Source: Pseudomonadota bacterium | Lineage (GTDB): Bacteria; Desulfobacterota; Binatia; Binatales; Binataceae | Direction of reading: 5' to 3' | NCBI GenBank assembly: GCA_021323675.1 | Contig: JAJPKP010000086.1 | Location: forward strand, 62,001-126,000 | Length of the DNA: 64,000 bases | Shown: positions 20,449 to 31,057 of the stretch, in pieces | How the letters are laid out: each line of letters opens with the position of its first letter | How positions within the stretch are numbered: the stretch's first letter is position 1 | Made by a program: the position numbers and the translations under genes | Notes under the pieces: generated by a model | The model's database searches: none | Seen by the model: only the letters and a program-made list of their open reading frames with translations | Told to the model about the DNA's origin: nothing

Positions 20449-22302
20449 GTGGACGAAACCCGCGTGATTCGAAACACCCATAGCCCGCTGGCATCGACGG
20501 AGGAGAGACCCATGTCGGGCGACCTTTTCAGAATCGAAGCCAACCCAAAATCGCACGCGCATGGCTCACTCGGGCATCGACGCTCAGCCGCCGGCTGCAT
20601 GGCTTCGATGCTGAAAGTGATCGCGATTGTGTTTCTCGTCTCGGCGCCGGCTCACAATGCCTTCGCCGCCGAGCAACACGTCGCCGTGAACCTGGTAGCG
20701 GGCGACACTTACGTCCTCAAAGATTTGAATCCCTCGGCCACGCCCGCGGTGAGATTCGTGGGCGGCCGTCAGCCGTTCATGCTTCAGTGCACCGCTCCCG
20801 GCCAGTGTTACGTGCTCGGCGCGGAAGCGGGCCAGGGCAGCGTCCGGGCCGAACTCGCGGATCATTCCGTCGCGGTCTACGACATAACGGTCACGGCCCT
20901 CGCTGTCCCCGGCAAACCTTTGGCCCCCGGCGTCGCCCCGCCCGCGATCGAAAATGGATCAAGCGCGGCCTCCAATCCGGGCGGTAATCCGGAAGTCGCT
21001 TCATCTTCGAACCCTTCTACCGTCGAGAACTATTCATCCGCGCCTTCGACATCTCAGTCGCCGCCTTCCGGTCCGATCACCCGATACACCCAGAATCCGT
21101 CAGCAAAAGAACTGGAGGTTCCGCCGCCATCGGGCGAGCACAAGATGCCTTCGGAGACGATTCACGTTATGGCCGGATCGTCGAAGGTAATCGATTTTCC
21201 TCTGCCCCTGCGGCGAGTCTCGATAGCCGACAGCAAGACGGCCGATGTCGAAGTAACCGGACCATCGCAGCTCATGCTGGTGGGCCATCAGACCGGCTTC
21301 ACCAGCCTCATCACCTGGGACGACAGCGGAAGCTACCGCGAACGGAAAGTTAGAGTGGATGCCGCGGGCCCGGGAGAAGTGCAACTCAACGTTGTGGTTG
21401 CGGAATTGAATCGCACCAAACTCGAAGAACAAGGGGTTGATATCGCGGTGGCGCTTCAGAAGGCCGGTGTCTCATTCGTGAGCCTGCCCGGGATGGTAGC
21501 AACGCCGTACAACCCGACTATCAACCTGGCCGCACAGGGCGGCGCGGGAACCATCGTTGCTCTGCCGCCGGCCGGCGTGGTTCCGACCGGAGGACAACTC
21601 ATCCCGCTGCTACTGTCGCCAAGTTTGACTTACGGAGTTGCGACCCAAAACGGCCAGGTTTCCACGAACACTTTCATTCAGCTTCTCGAGACTCACGACA
21701 TGGCAAAAATCCTGTCCTCGCCGCGATTGATCGCGGAGTCGGGGCAGGAAGCCAAGTTCCTGTCGGGCGGCGAGATTCCGATCGTTATCGCGCAAGCGCT
21801 CAACACCTCGATCGTTTTCAAGCAATTCGGCACTTCAGTGAACTTCGTGCCGACCATCGTGGATGAAGAGCACGGCGAGATCGATCTGGCGGTCCGGCCG
21901 GAGTTTTCCGAACCCGACTACAGTCAAGGCGTGCAACTGTTCGGTTTCACGGTTCCGGCTTTCATTACCCGCCGGGCGGATACCAGCGTCAGACTGAAGG
22001 AAAATCAGACTTTCATCATCGCCGGTCTGCTGCTCGATACTGACCGTTCGCAACTGCAGAAGGTCCCTTACCTGGGCGACATACCGTATCTGGGAGCGCT
22101 TTTCCGGCATACGTACTGGCAGCACGTGAAGTCCGAGCTGGTGATGACCGTGACACCCGAGATCATTCGCCCGATCCCGAGCGGCGCGCAGGTCGCGCTG
22201 CCAATCGAGCGCGGACCGATGACGCGCGAAGAAACGCGGACTCGCCCTTTGGCCCAGCCCGACGTGACCAGACCGAGACTACCCCTGATTGGAGATCCAT
22301 GA
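20449..22302 (+). CDS. cpaC: Tad pilus secretin CpaC/RcpA
   Basis: VMAGSSKVIDFPLPLRRVSIADSKTADVEV, VVAELNRTKLEEQGVD, AKILSSPRLIAESGQEAKFLSGGEIPI, KVPYLGDIPYLGALFRHTYWQHVKSELVMTVTPEII. Confidence 0.94.
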   Translation: MDETRVIRNTHSPLASTEERPMSGDLFRIEANPKSHAHGSLGHRRSAAGCMASMLKVIAIVFLVSAPAHNAFAAEQHVAVNLVAGDTYVLKDLNPSATPAVRFVGGRQPFMLQCTAPGQCYVLGAEAGQGSVRAELADHSVAVYDITVTALAVPGKPLAPGVAPPAIENGSSAASNPGGNPEVASSSNPSTVENYSSAPSTSQSPPSGPITRYTQNPSAKELEVPPPSGEHKMPSETIHVMAGSSKVIDFPLPLRRVSIADSKTADVEVTGPSQLMLVGHQTGFTSLITWDDSGSYRERKVRVDAAGPGEVQLNVVVAELNRTKLEEQGVDIAVALQKAGVSFVSLPGMVATPYNPTINLAAQGGAGTIVALPPAGVVPTGGQLIPLLLSPSLTYGVATQNGQVSTNTFIQLLETHDMAKILSSPRLIAESGQEAKFLSGGEIPIVIAQALNTSIVFKQFGTSVNFVPTIVDEEHGEIDLAVRPEFSEPDYSQGVQLFGFTVPAFITRRADTSVRLKENQTFIIAGLLLDTDRSQLQKVPYLGDIPYLGALFRHTYWQHVKSELVMTVTPEIIRPIPSGAQVALPIERGPMTREETRTRPLAQPDVTRPRLPLIGDP

Positions 22303-23528
22303 GAACAAGCGATGAGGGATCGCCCGCACGGCCTTCGCACCGGGCGCAGATCAAACTCGAACTGGGCGGCGGAAGCGCCACCGAGCGGGCTCAAATCAAA
22401 GAAGCGCTTGCCCGCGTCGAGGACGTTCAGGCCGAGGTCACGGAGATCGACGACGTATATATGACCGGACCCTCCGGCGATCCTGATATCGGCTTGTTTA
22501 TGGTGGTTCTCGACCCGCGCGATCTCATCAAATGGCGATCGGTTCTGCGTCCTCCCGGCCTGGCCAATCAGCCGGGCCTCGTAGTCGCTCTGCTCGCGGA
22601 CAAGTCGCCGGAGCCGATGCGGGCCGCGCTTCGCGCGGGCGCGGACGATGTGCTCAGCTTGCCGCCGACCTACGAAGAGACGGTGCGATGCCTGCTGCGT
22701 GCGAGCGAACGCCAACGGTTCCGGCAGGGCCAGTCTGAAAAGCTGACTTGTTCGTTGGTGAGCGTCGGCAGCGGTGGCGGGCTCGCCCCGCTGACCGTGA
22801 ACCTCGGATTCGCGATGAATCGGATGTTTCAGAAGCGGGTAGTCCTGGTGGATCTGGATTTGCAAGCCGCGCCGCTTGGCGTGCTTCTCGATCTCGAGCC
22901 CGAACACACTATCAGCGAACTCGCCGATCCGACCAGCGTCATCGATTCCATTCGCCTCGAGTCGGTTCTGTGCAAGCACGAATCGGGAATTTCGATGCTG
23001 GCCGCTCCCAAAAGGATCGAAGATGCGGAGCTGGTCTCCACGGCGTCAGTAGAGGCGGCCTTGAAGGTTCTGCGCGACATCTTCGAAGTAACCCTCATCG
23101 ATTGCGGCACCCACATTAACGAAAACTCGGTGGTGGCATGGGAGCACTCCGAGTGGCTGTTTTATGTCGTCGAACAGTCCGTTACCGGAGTTCGCGCCGC
23201 GCAACGCTTTCTGACGCTTTTCGAGCGGCTGGGACTGCGCGACGGACACCCGTCGCTGCTGCTCAACCGCTACGATCCCTCAAATCCCATCACGCCCGAA
23301 CAGATCGAGGCGGCGCTGCAGATTCCGATCTTCGCAAAGGTGCCGCGCGACGATTATGCCTTCAATCAAATGCAAATGACCGGCAAAAACGCGTGGAGAA
23401 TCTCGTCGAGCAGTGGCGTCAGGTCCAGCTTTGAATCGATCGCGCGCAGGATGGTGGCCGCCGCGGAAGCGCGTGAGGAGCGCAAACCGGGACTCTTCAG
23501 CCGGCTGCTCAGCAGTCTCGGATTCTGA
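22299..23528 (+). CDS. cpaE: CpaE/TadZ-like ParA-superfamily localisation protein
   Basis: receiver-like N-terminus, [40 protein letters not shown]; degenerate P-loop. Confidence 0.88.
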   Translation: MRTSDEGSPARPSHRAQIKLELGGGSATERAQIKEALARVEDVQAEVTEIDDVYMTGPSGDPDIGLFMVVLDPRDLIKWRSVLRPPGLANQPGLVVALLADKSPEPMRAALRAGADDVLSLPPTYEETVRCLLRASERQRFRQGQSEKLTCSLVSVGSGGGLAPLTVNLGFAMNRMFQKRVVLVDLDLQAAPLGVLLDLEPEHTISELADPTSVIDSIRLESVLCKHESGISMLAAPKRIEDAELVSTASVEAALKVLRDIFEVTLIDCGTHINENSVVAWEHSEWLFYVVEQSVTGVRAAQRFLTLFERLGLRDGHPSLLLNRYDPSNPITPEQIEAALQIPIFAKVPRDDYAFNQMQMTGKNAWRISSSSGVRSSFESIARRMVAAAEAREERKPGLFSRLLSSLGF

Positions 23529-23544
23529 CAAGGAGAATCAGGCA

Positions 23545-24912
23545 ATGGGATTGCTCGACAGGCTTCAGAAGCAGCCCGGAGTTGGCAAGACAGAACCATC
23601 GCTGCTCGAAAGACCGGCCTCACGCATCGCCATCACCAGCGCTACGCCGGAACAGGAATTGTTCGAATACCTGAAGACGCGCGTCGAAGACCGCCTGTTT
23701 CAGCGTCTTGACACCGGGGCGCTCGAAGAGGCGGGGCCGACGGGGCTGCTGTCCGAAATCACCAAGGTGGTCGGCGAGATAGTCGCGGAAGAAAAGCTGC
23801 TTCTGACCGCCGAAGATCAGGCCCGTCTGGTGGAACTCACCACCAACGAGATGATCGGACTGGGACCGCTCGAACCGCTGCTCCAGGACAACGAGGTCTC
23901 CGACATTCTCGTCAACGGCTACAATGAGACCTATATCGAGCGCAAAGGCCGGCTGATCCGCACCGGGGTCAAGTTTCGCGATGACAACCACCTGATGCGC
24001 GTGATTAACCGCATCGTCTCCCGGGTAGGCCGCCGGATCGACGAATCCTCGCCGATGGTGGACGCGCGCCTGCCCGACGGGTCGCGCGTCAACGCGGTGA
24101 TTCCGCCGCTGGCGATTGACGGTCCCGCGCTTTGCATTCGGCGCTTCGGCGCGCACGCCAGCGACATCTCGTTCCTGGTGCAGAACGGAAGCCTGACCAC
24201 GGAGATGGCGGCGTTTCTGCGCGCGGCGGTCGGAACCCGGCTTAATATTCTGATCAGTGGCGGAACCGGCACCGGCAAAACCACGCTCCTGAATTGCTTT
24301 TCGAGCTTCATTCCCGAGACCGAGCGCATCATCACGATCGAAGATGCGGCCGAACTCGCGCTTCAACAGCCGCACGTGCTGCGTCTCGAGACCCGCCCTC
24401 CCAACGTCGAGGGCAAAGGCGAGGTCACGCAGCGCGATCTGTTCAGAAACACGCTGCGAATGCGGCCCGATCGGATAATCGTCGGCGAGGTGCGCGGCGC
24501 CGAAGTGCTCGACATGCTTCAGGCAATGTCCACCGGACACGACGGCTCGATGGCGACTATCCACGCCAACACGCCGCGCGATTCGCTGAGCCGTCTCGAG
24601 ATGATGATGCTGCTGAGCGGAATCTCGCTGCCCGAGCAGGCGATGCGCCAGTATATCGCTTCGGCGATCAATCTGATTATTCACATCAGCCGTTTCTCGG
24701 ACGGAAGCCGCAAAGTCGTGAAGATTTCGGAAATCACCGGGATGGAAGGCGATGTGGTGCTGCTTCAGGACCTGTTCGAATACGTCCGGGTGGGGGTAAG
24801 TGCGACCGGCAAGGTGCTCGGCAATTTCCGCGCCTGCGGCGTGCGCTCCGTGTATGCGGATAAGATTGCCGCGATGGGATTCTCGGTAAGCGATCTCCAC
24901 ATGGAGTCGTGA
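23545..24912 (+). CDS. cpaF: Tad secretion ATPase CpaF/TadA
   Basis: [69 protein letters not shown] 23545. Confidence 0.97.
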   Translation: MGLLDRLQKQPGVGKTEPSLLERPASRIAITSATPEQELFEYLKTRVEDRLFQRLDTGALEEAGPTGLLSEITKVVGEIVAEEKLLLTAEDQARLVELTTNEMIGLGPLEPLLQDNEVSDILVNGYNETYIERKGRLIRTGVKFRDDNHLMRVINRIVSRVGRRIDESSPMVDARLPDGSRVNAVIPPLAIDGPALCIRRFGAHASDISFLVQNGSLTTEMAAFLRAAVGTRLNILISGGTGTGKTTLLNCFSSFIPETERIITIEDAAELALQQPHVLRLETRPPNVEGKGEVTQRDLFRNTLRMRPDRIIVGEVRGAEVLDMLQAMSTGHDGSMATIHANTPRDSLSRLEMMMLLSGISLPEQAMRQYIASAINLIIHISRFSDGSRKVVKISEITGMEGDVVLLQDLFEYVRVGVSATGKVLGNFRACGVRSVYADKIAAMGFSVSDLHMES

Positions 24913-25844
24913 TGGAACTGGTAGTTTCAATTATCGCCCTGATTCTTCTGCTGTCGCTGGCGATAATGTTCTATGAGCGCAGCCGGCGCGGGGAGGCCGC
25001 GCGCGAGCAGTTGCTGCGCGAGCGCATCCAGGGCACTTTCGTCGCGACCCGTTCTATCACCACCACCGCCCCATCCGCGCTTCGCGTCGAACGTCCGCGC
25101 AGCGAACTGACTCGACGGATGGAACGATGGCTCGCGCAGGCCGGAATCGAGATGCCGCTTTTTCAGTTCGTCATACTGGTCGCGATGATCTGGGTCGCCG
25201 GCACGCTGCTTTCGGCTTTGTGGGTAAGCGCGGGCATCGCCCTGATCTACGGAATCGGATTCGCGGCGGCTCCGCTCGTGTACGGAGTCGTGCAGCGCAG
25301 GCGGCGACTTAGAACCTTCGGCCAGCAACTGCCGTACGTTCTTGACTTCGTCCGATCGGCGCTGCGCGCCGGACATACCCTGTTGCGTGCGTTCAAGATG
25401 TCGTCCGAGAATGCCCCTGAACCGATAGCCACGGAAATCAAGCTGGCGCTCGAACAGATGCGCTTCGGCGCGAGCCTGCCCGATGCGCTCGACAGCATGC
25501 TCAAGCGCGTCCCGGAGGAGTCGCTGGAGTTCTTTGTGGCGGCGGTAAGAGTTCAGAGCACCATCGGGAGCGGCGTCGCCGAGGTTCTCGATCGGGTTTG
25601 CGATGCGATCCGCGACCGCCAGCGCCTGCAGCAGCAACTCCAGACTTTGACCGCGCAGTCGCGGATGAGCGGAATGATCGTGGGAGCCCTGCCCTTTCTC
25701 CTGCTCGTCATCTTCACGATCATACGGCCCGAATACACGCGGCCGCTGTTTTACGATCCGATCGGCATCCGGATGCTTGAAATCGCGGCCGCGCTGGACA
25801 TCGTCGCGTTTATCATCATTCGACGGATGGTCAGCATCAACTGA
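24909..25844 (+). CDS. tadB: Tad inner-membrane platform protein TadB
   Basis: T2SSF domain: [47 protein letters not shown]; adjacent to cpaF. Confidence 0.93.
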   Translation: MMELVVSIIALILLLSLAIMFYERSRRGEAAREQLLRERIQGTFVATRSITTTAPSALRVERPRSELTRRMERWLAQAGIEMPLFQFVILVAMIWVAGTLLSALWVSAGIALIYGIGFAAAPLVYGVVQRRRRLRTFGQQLPYVLDFVRSALRAGHTLLRAFKMSSENAPEPIATEIKLALEQMRFGASLPDALDSMLKRVPEESLEFFVAAVRVQSTIGSGVAEVLDRVCDAIRDRQRLQQQLQTLTAQSRMSGMIVGALPFLLLVIFTIIRPEYTRPLFYDPIGIRMLEIAAALDIVAFIIIRRMVSIN

Positions 25845-25854
25845 GGCGCGACCC

Positions 25855-26760
25855 ATGTCGATTATGATGCTGAATCTGCTGGTCCTGGTTCTCGCCGCGC
25901 TCGTCTGCATCTCTCTGTCCCTCGCGTTTTCAGGCGACAAAAACCCGGTCAGCGAACGGCTGGCCTCCGTTCCATCGCCAACAGGAAGGGCCAATGCCGT
26001 CAACCGCATTCGCGGTGTCTTCAACCGGGCTGCCGCCTGGCAAACCGAAGGGACGGCCAAAACTCCTTCGCAGATTCATATGAACCGGCTGCTGTCCAAT
26101 GCCGGTTTCCGCGGCGCGGTTGCTGCCGCCATATTCCAGTTCATCCGCATCGCGATGATGGCCGGCCTCGCGTTTATCGGGCTTGTGATTGGAATGGCAC
26201 TTGACAAGTCCCTGGTTGGCGGCGCCGCATTAGGATGCCTTCTCGGATACGTAATTCCCACCTACGTGCTCCAGCGAATGGCCCAGGCACGCCGCCGCCG
26301 CATCCTGCGCGAACTGCCCGACCTGCTCTCCCTGATGGTGGTAGCTCTTGAGGCGGGAATTTCTATCGGCGAAGTCATCAGGCTGGTCGGACTCGAAACG
26401 GAGCGACAGGGCCGTGTGATGGGCAGCGAACTGTCGGCTACCGCCGCCCAAATGGAAGCCGGTCGCGACCTCGAGGACAGTCTCAAGGACCTTGCGGAAA
26501 GAACCGGGGTTGATGAAGTCAAATCTCTGGCGGCATTGGTGATTCAGAGCGAAAAGGTGGGAGCAAGCCTTGCCCCCGCTCTGCGCGCCAGCGCCGATCT
26601 GCTCAACTCACGCCGCCGACTTGCCGCTGAGGAAATGGCGCACAAGACCGCGGTGAAAATGCTCTTTCCGCTGGTGTTCCTCATCCTGCCGGCGATGATG
26701 CTGGTCGTGCTCGGCCCCGCTGCCCTCCAAATCATGAAGATCTTTGGATGGGCTAAGTAA
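25855..26760 (+). CDS. tadC: Tad inner-membrane platform protein TadC
   Basis: T2SSF domain: RELPDLLSLMVVALEAGISIGEVIRLVG...AALVIQSEKVGASLAPALRASADLLNSRRRLAAEEMAHKTAVKMLFPLVFLILPAMMLVVLGPA; ATG 25855. Confidence 0.93.
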   Translation: MSIMMLNLLVLVLAALVCISLSLAFSGDKNPVSERLASVPSPTGRANAVNRIRGVFNRAAAWQTEGTAKTPSQIHMNRLLSNAGFRGAVAAAIFQFIRIAMMAGLAFIGLVIGMALDKSLVGGAALGCLLGYVIPTYVLQRMAQARRRRILRELPDLLSLMVVALEAGISIGEVIRLVGLETERQGRVMGSELSATAAQMEAGRDLEDSLKDLAERTGVDEVKSLAALVIQSEKVGASLAPALRASADLLNSRRRLAAEEMAHKTAVKMLFPLVFLILPAMMLVVLGPAALQIMKIFGWAK

Positions 26761-26786
26761 GGCGGGCTTTCGGCATCGATGGACCC

Positions 26787-28976
26787 ATGGCGGAACAAGT
26801 CCCGCGCCGGACCCTGACGGCATTCGCCGTCTACCTGGCCATCTCGGTTGCGGCCTTCGGCGCTCGCGTCGGATTCGCGCCGCGCTACTTTCATGTCGGC
26901 TTCGGAGCCGATCCTTCTGCGCTGATGTGGTGCCTGGTATGGTGGCCACACGCCATCGCCCATCGCCTCAATCCCTTCGTCACCAGCGCGATTTGGACGC
27001 CGAGCGGCTTCAATCTCACCTGGGCCACCTCTGTGCCCGCGGTGGCTTTGGTTCTGGCGCCGTTCACCCTCGCCTTTGGCCCCGTCGCTTCCTACAACCT
27101 CGCCGCGCTTGCCGCGCCTGCGCTATCGGCATGGACGATGTTCCTTCTTTGCCGCCGCATTACACGGAAGTTCTGGCCGGCACTTGCGGGAGGGTTTTTG
27201 TACGGCTTTTCGCCCTATGAACTCGGCCATCTGCTGGGCGGACATCTGAGCTTGACCGTTAACTTCGTTCCACCCTTGTGCGTACTGGTCTTTCTCGCGT
27301 TCCTGGAGGGGACACTGCCGCGCAGCCGTTTTGTCCTCTATCTGGCGGGACTGCTCATCCTTCAATGTCTCATCTCAAGCGAGATTCTCGCGACCATGAC
27401 GGTGTTCGGCGCGATTGCGCTTGCCGCCGCGGCGGCGCTGACGGCGAAAGAATCGCGGCGCTGCCTGAGGGCTGCGACCGTAGCCGCTGCTTCGGCCTAT
27501 GTGCTGGCGGCTTTGATTCTGTCGCCTTTTCTTTACTATGCGCTCGCCGATGGGGCCGCTTTGCGACACCCGCTTTTTCCCGCAACATTCTTTTCTGCCG
27601 ATCTATTGAACTTTGTAATCCCCTCTCCCTTGATGCTCTTTGCGCCTCGAGCGGCCGCCGATCTCACCGCGCGCTTTTCCGGGAATCTACTGGAAGATCA
27701 GTTCTACCTCGGCCTTCCTATGCTGCTGCTCGCGGGTTTGTACTTCTGGCCGCGGCGAAACGAGCCCTCGGCGCGCCTGCTGATTCTGCTGCTGGCCGCA
27801 GCCGCAGCCGCCGCGCTCGGGCCGATTCTTCATGTGGCCGGCAGGCCGGTCGCGCCGACGCCATGGGCGCCCGCGTATTATTTGCCGCTGCTCAAGAACG
27901 CTCTTCCGGTGAGATTTGCCAACTACGCATTCCTGCTGCTCGCAATTGCGGTGAGCATCGTTCTTTCGGATCGCAGAGTGCGCATGGAGAAGGCGGTTGC
28001 GGCTTACGCGCTCGCCGCCCTGCTTCCCAATCCGCTCCTCCTGCTCTCACCATCGCATTACGACGAACCTCCATTCTTCGCGGAAGGGCTATATCGAAAG
28101 GTTCTGCACCCGGGCGACAACCTGATCGTGCTTCCGTACGGACCGAACGGTCCGAGCATGCTTTGGCAGGCGCAGTCGTGGATGTACTTCAACATGGCGG
28201 GCGGATATATCGGTCCGACGCCCGATCCCTTCCGCCGCTGGCCCTTCGTCAACGCCGCCCTCTTTTCTCTTCCGCTGAACAACTCGAAGCTTCAGACGCA
28301 AGCCTTCGTGGCGGCGCATCGCGTAGATGCGATCGCGGTGGTCGATGGCGCAGCCAGCGCTTCTGAGCTGACGACATCGTTGGGGATTGCGCCAGTCGAG
28401 CTTGGCGGCGTTTCTTTCTACAAATTGCCGCCATCGCAAGGCGAGGTTCCGGCGGCATCGGAACTCAACCATCTCGAACTGGAGGCCGCAAATCAGTGGA
28501 CCAACGTCCTGATCAGAGCCGCCGAATCGTACCTCGCGGCTGGAAATCGCCTCGACGAAGTGAATCCGGCCGCCTTGTTCGCAGCCGGTCTGCTGCCTCC
28601 TTCCAAATGGGCGGAAAACCTGGAAATGGTTCTGGCCGGCACCAGTCATGGCGCGATTAACGGACTCTGGGTTGGCCCCGGCCCATCCGACAGCCTGGCA
28701 ATCGGATTGTTCGCGTCGCCTGTGACGGCGGCTCTGCTTAACGCCCGCTTTGACTCTGGAGCGGTGGAGACGCTTTATCCCTACCCAAGGCGGTACACGC
28801 CCAAAACTGCGGACGAGGGCGAGACTGAATTCATGCTGGTTGCGATTCACCGCGATTTTGCCCGCCGACTACTCGAAACCGAACCATCCAGCGCTTACAC
28901 GGCCGGGGCAATGAACGATCGGGCTCCAATCGCGCTAACCAACGGTCACAACGAAAAGTGGACAACTCGGAAGTAG
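26787..28976 (+). CDS. large GT-C-like multi-pass membrane protein, 27 nt after tadC
   Basis: about 10+ hydrophobic segments, RFANYAFLLLAIAVSIVLSD; likely same transcript as tad genes. Confidence 0.7.
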   Translation: MAEQVPRRTLTAFAVYLAISVAAFGARVGFAPRYFHVGFGADPSALMWCLVWWPHAIAHRLNPFVTSAIWTPSGFNLTWATSVPAVALVLAPFTLAFGPVASYNLAALAAPALSAWTMFLLCRRITRKFWPALAGGFLYGFSPYELGHLLGGHLSLTVNFVPPLCVLVFLAFLEGTLPRSRFVLYLAGLLILQCLISSEILATMTVFGAIALAAAAALTAKESRRCLRAATVAAASAYVLAALILSPFLYYALADGAALRHPLFPATFFSADLLNFVIPSPLMLFAPRAAADLTARFSGNLLEDQFYLGLPMLLLAGLYFWPRRNEPSARLLILLLAAAAAAALGPILHVAGRPVAPTPWAPAYYLPLLKNALPVRFANYAFLLLAIAVSIVLSDRRVRMEKAVAAYALAALLPNPLLLLSPSHYDEPPFFAEGLYRKVLHPGDNLIVLPYGPNGPSMLWQAQSWMYFNMAGGYIGPTPDPFRRWPFVNAALFSLPLNNSKLQTQAFVAAHRVDAIAVVDGAASASELTTSLGIAPVELGGVSFYKLPPSQGEVPAASELNHLELEAANQWTNVLIRAAESYLAAGNRLDEVNPAALFAAGLLPPSKWAENLEMVLAGTSHGAINGLWVGPGPSDSLAIGLFASPVTAALLNARFDSGAVETLYPYPRRYTPKTADEGETEFMLVAIHRDFARRLLETEPSSAYTAGAMNDRAPIALTNGHNEKWTTRK

Positions 28977-29112
28977 CAACGTCGGCGGCAGGCTGCTACA
29001 AGGTGTCTTGATTTCGCACAGGCGTTCGATTTCCAAGCAAAGCCCGGACAGGTCTCGCTCGTGGATCCCCTGCACGTCCGACGCCGGTGATGGCTACGGC
29101 GCACGGCCAAAC

Positions 29113-29127
29113 TGGCTCGCAAGTTGC
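29113..29127 (+). promoter_or_regulatory. sigma-54 -24/-12 promoter
   Basis: TGGCTC-GCAAG-TTGC-TT, exact spacing, 44 nt before ATG 29171. Confidence 0.65.
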
Positions 29128-29170
29128 TTGTTTCCCAGGGTGACACTGTTCCCAAGGAGAGGATCAGATT

Positions 29171-29401
29171 ATGTCCGATCAAAATCGTCTTGCCGGCTTT
29201 TCAGTGATTTTCGGCGCAATGCTGCTGGCCGCATCCGTTAATATCGCATTCTTTCTCGGCAAGGGGGCCGTACCGCCATTTCTGCTCGTGATCCTGCCGT
29301 CGATGCTGGGGGCGGGACTTTTAACGGCAGGTATTCTGTACAAGCGGGACCTGTTCGCGAACAACCACGAACACCCCATGCCTTCGCCGCGCCACAACTA
29401 G
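29171..29401 (+). CDS. small (76 aa) membrane protein, two predicted TM segments
   Basis: AAGGAGAGG RBS then ATG; SVIFGAMLLAASVNIAFFLG and FLLVILPSMLGAGLLTAGILY. Confidence 0.65.
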   Translation: MSDQNRLAGFSVIFGAMLLAASVNIAFFLGKGAVPPFLLVILPSMLGAGLLTAGILYKRDLFANNHEHPMPSPRHN

Positions 29402-29500
29402 AGCGTCCCCGGATCTTCGACAATCTGGGCCATCCGCGCTTTGAAGACCGCGGCGGATGGCAAGCGGCATCGCGCACGCCGTATTCGCCGGAACCAGGTA

Positions 29501-31057
29501 TCAGGGAAAGTACCTGGCTGCGGGGACGTGCGCGGCTTTACCGTGCTGCTGGATGGGCGATGCCGGCAACTGGGACCGCGCGAAAAGCAGCGAGTCGCGG
29601 TCGCGATAAATCAAGCCCCATCCCCGAGCTTTGGCCATCAGTCGGGCGGCCGGTGCGGCGGGCGGGAGGAGCGCGAAGTCATGTGGATATTTGCGCAGCA
29701 CCTGTTCCCCGCCAGCGCCGGAAAAATAGAACGCGATATAATCCAGCACCACCGGAATCGGATAGACCATATCGTATCGGCTGTCGACAAATACCCGCGA
29801 CTCCGGACCCATATGCCAGATCAGATACTCGCCCCATTCGAATGCGCTCAGGATATTGCCGCGCAGCCCGTGTTCCTTCATGAACTCGACCGCCCCTGAC
29901 GGATAGGGCATGTCGAGCGGAAGCCGCGGCGAGAACTCTCCCGCCACCGCCGCCATCGCGAGCGCGGCACCCGCGACTATCCACTGCGGCCAATGGGAGG
30001 CTGCGGCCGGCTCGGGCTTCTTCCCGCGCGACTCCGCCATCGCCATCATCCCGTGGCGCGCAACCGGCAAAGTACATGGGATTGCCGCAAGCGGCACGTT
30101 GCGAACCGCCTTGAATGCCGCGGCGGTCATGAGGAGCGCGATCGCGACGAGGGGAAGATCGCCGCCACGCGGCCGGGCGATCAGGCCCGCCGCCAGCGCC
30201 GCTACCAGCGCTATGAAGCATAGGTACACCGCGATACCCCAATGGTTGAATCGCCATTGATCGCGAAATGCGGCGGTTAGCGGCTGCCAGTCCGCGAAAA
30301 TCCTGAAAGTCGGCGAAGTCCACAGCGTCGTAAACACCGTTCGCCAGCCTTCAACGCCATAGGGTGTGACAAGAGTAGCCAGAGTCGCGGCGACCGCGAT
30401 CGCAGCGATCTGAACTCGCCTCCGAGCGCGCCATTCCAGCGCCGCTTTGACCAGGGCGTAGGCAAACAGTGCCGCCAGCCCAGCGACAAATCCGCCATGC
30501 AGATTGGCCCACAGCGCCATCAGCGGCACAACCGCCCAAAGCTGTCCGGATCGCCTGTAATTGTCGCGCGCCAGCATCAGCAGCATCGCGGCCAGCAGCG
30601 CATAGGTGTAGAGTTGCGGACGAAACTGCATGTGTGGAGCTATCGCGGCAATCGCGACCGCCAGCGTGTTCATCTGAATCGCCACGCTCGCTCCGGTCTC
30701 CGCAAGTGCAAGCGCAAGAAGCACGACCGTTGCGCTCACCAGCGCGAGTTTCCACATCTTGAGGCCGACAACACCGAAGCGATCGTAGACAAAAGCGAGG
30801 CTGACTTCGGAAAGGTACTCGTGGTCATGCCAGGGGCGGCCGGCGGCGGTGTATGAATACGGATCGCGCGAGACGGCGTGCCGGCTTGCAATCATTTCCT
30901 GTCCGAAGCGGATGTGTCCCCATAAGTCCGGATCGGTGGATTGCCACACATTCGCGACCAGGATCAGCGCCACGATCAGCAGTGGCGCGCGCCCAAGCAG
31001 CGAGCGCGGCCTCGGCGCGCTGGTGACGAATGCGTCAGCGGCGTTCGTTGTATTCAT
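29501..31057 (-). CDS. multi-pass membrane protein, GT-C-like
   Basis: NVWQSTDPDLWGHIRFGQEMIASR, YSYTAAGRPWHDHEYLSE; many TM segments. Confidence 0.75.
   Translation of the reverse strand: MNTTNAADAFVTSAPRPRSLLGRAPLLIVALILVANVWQSTDPDLWGHIRFGQEMIASRHAVSRDPYSYTAAGRPWHDHEYLSEVSLAFVYDRFGVVGLKMWKLALVSATVVLLALALAETGASVAIQMNTLAVAIAAIAPHMQFRPQLYTYALLAAMLLMLARDNYRRSGQLWAVVPLMALWANLHGGFVAGLAALFAYALVKAALEWRARRRVQIAAIAVAATLATLVTPYGVEGWRTVFTTLWTSPTFRIFADWQPLTAAFRDQWRFNHWGIAVYLCFIALVAALAAGLIARPRGGDLPLVAIALLMTAAAFKAVRNVPLAAIPCTLPVARHGMMAMAESRGKKPEPAAASHWPQWIVAGAALAMAAVAGEFSPRLPLDMPYPSGAVEFMKEHGLRGNILSAFEWGEYLIWHMGPESRVFVDSRYDMVYPIPVVLDYIAFYFSGAGGEQVLRKYPHDFALLPPAAPAARLMAKARGWGLIYRDRDSLLFARSQLPASPIQQHGKAAHVPAARYFP

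Noticed and set aside
23620-24930. 436-aa minus-strand ORF antisense to cpaF
   Set aside because: High-GC codon bias produces long antisense ORFs; no recognisable motifs, while the sense strand is an unambiguous CpaF ATPase.
29494-29517. CCAGGTA-N10-TACCTGG hairpin at the end of the 29501-31057 gene as terminator
   Set aside because: Stem is perfect but there is no U tract on either strand; insufficient for a terminator call.
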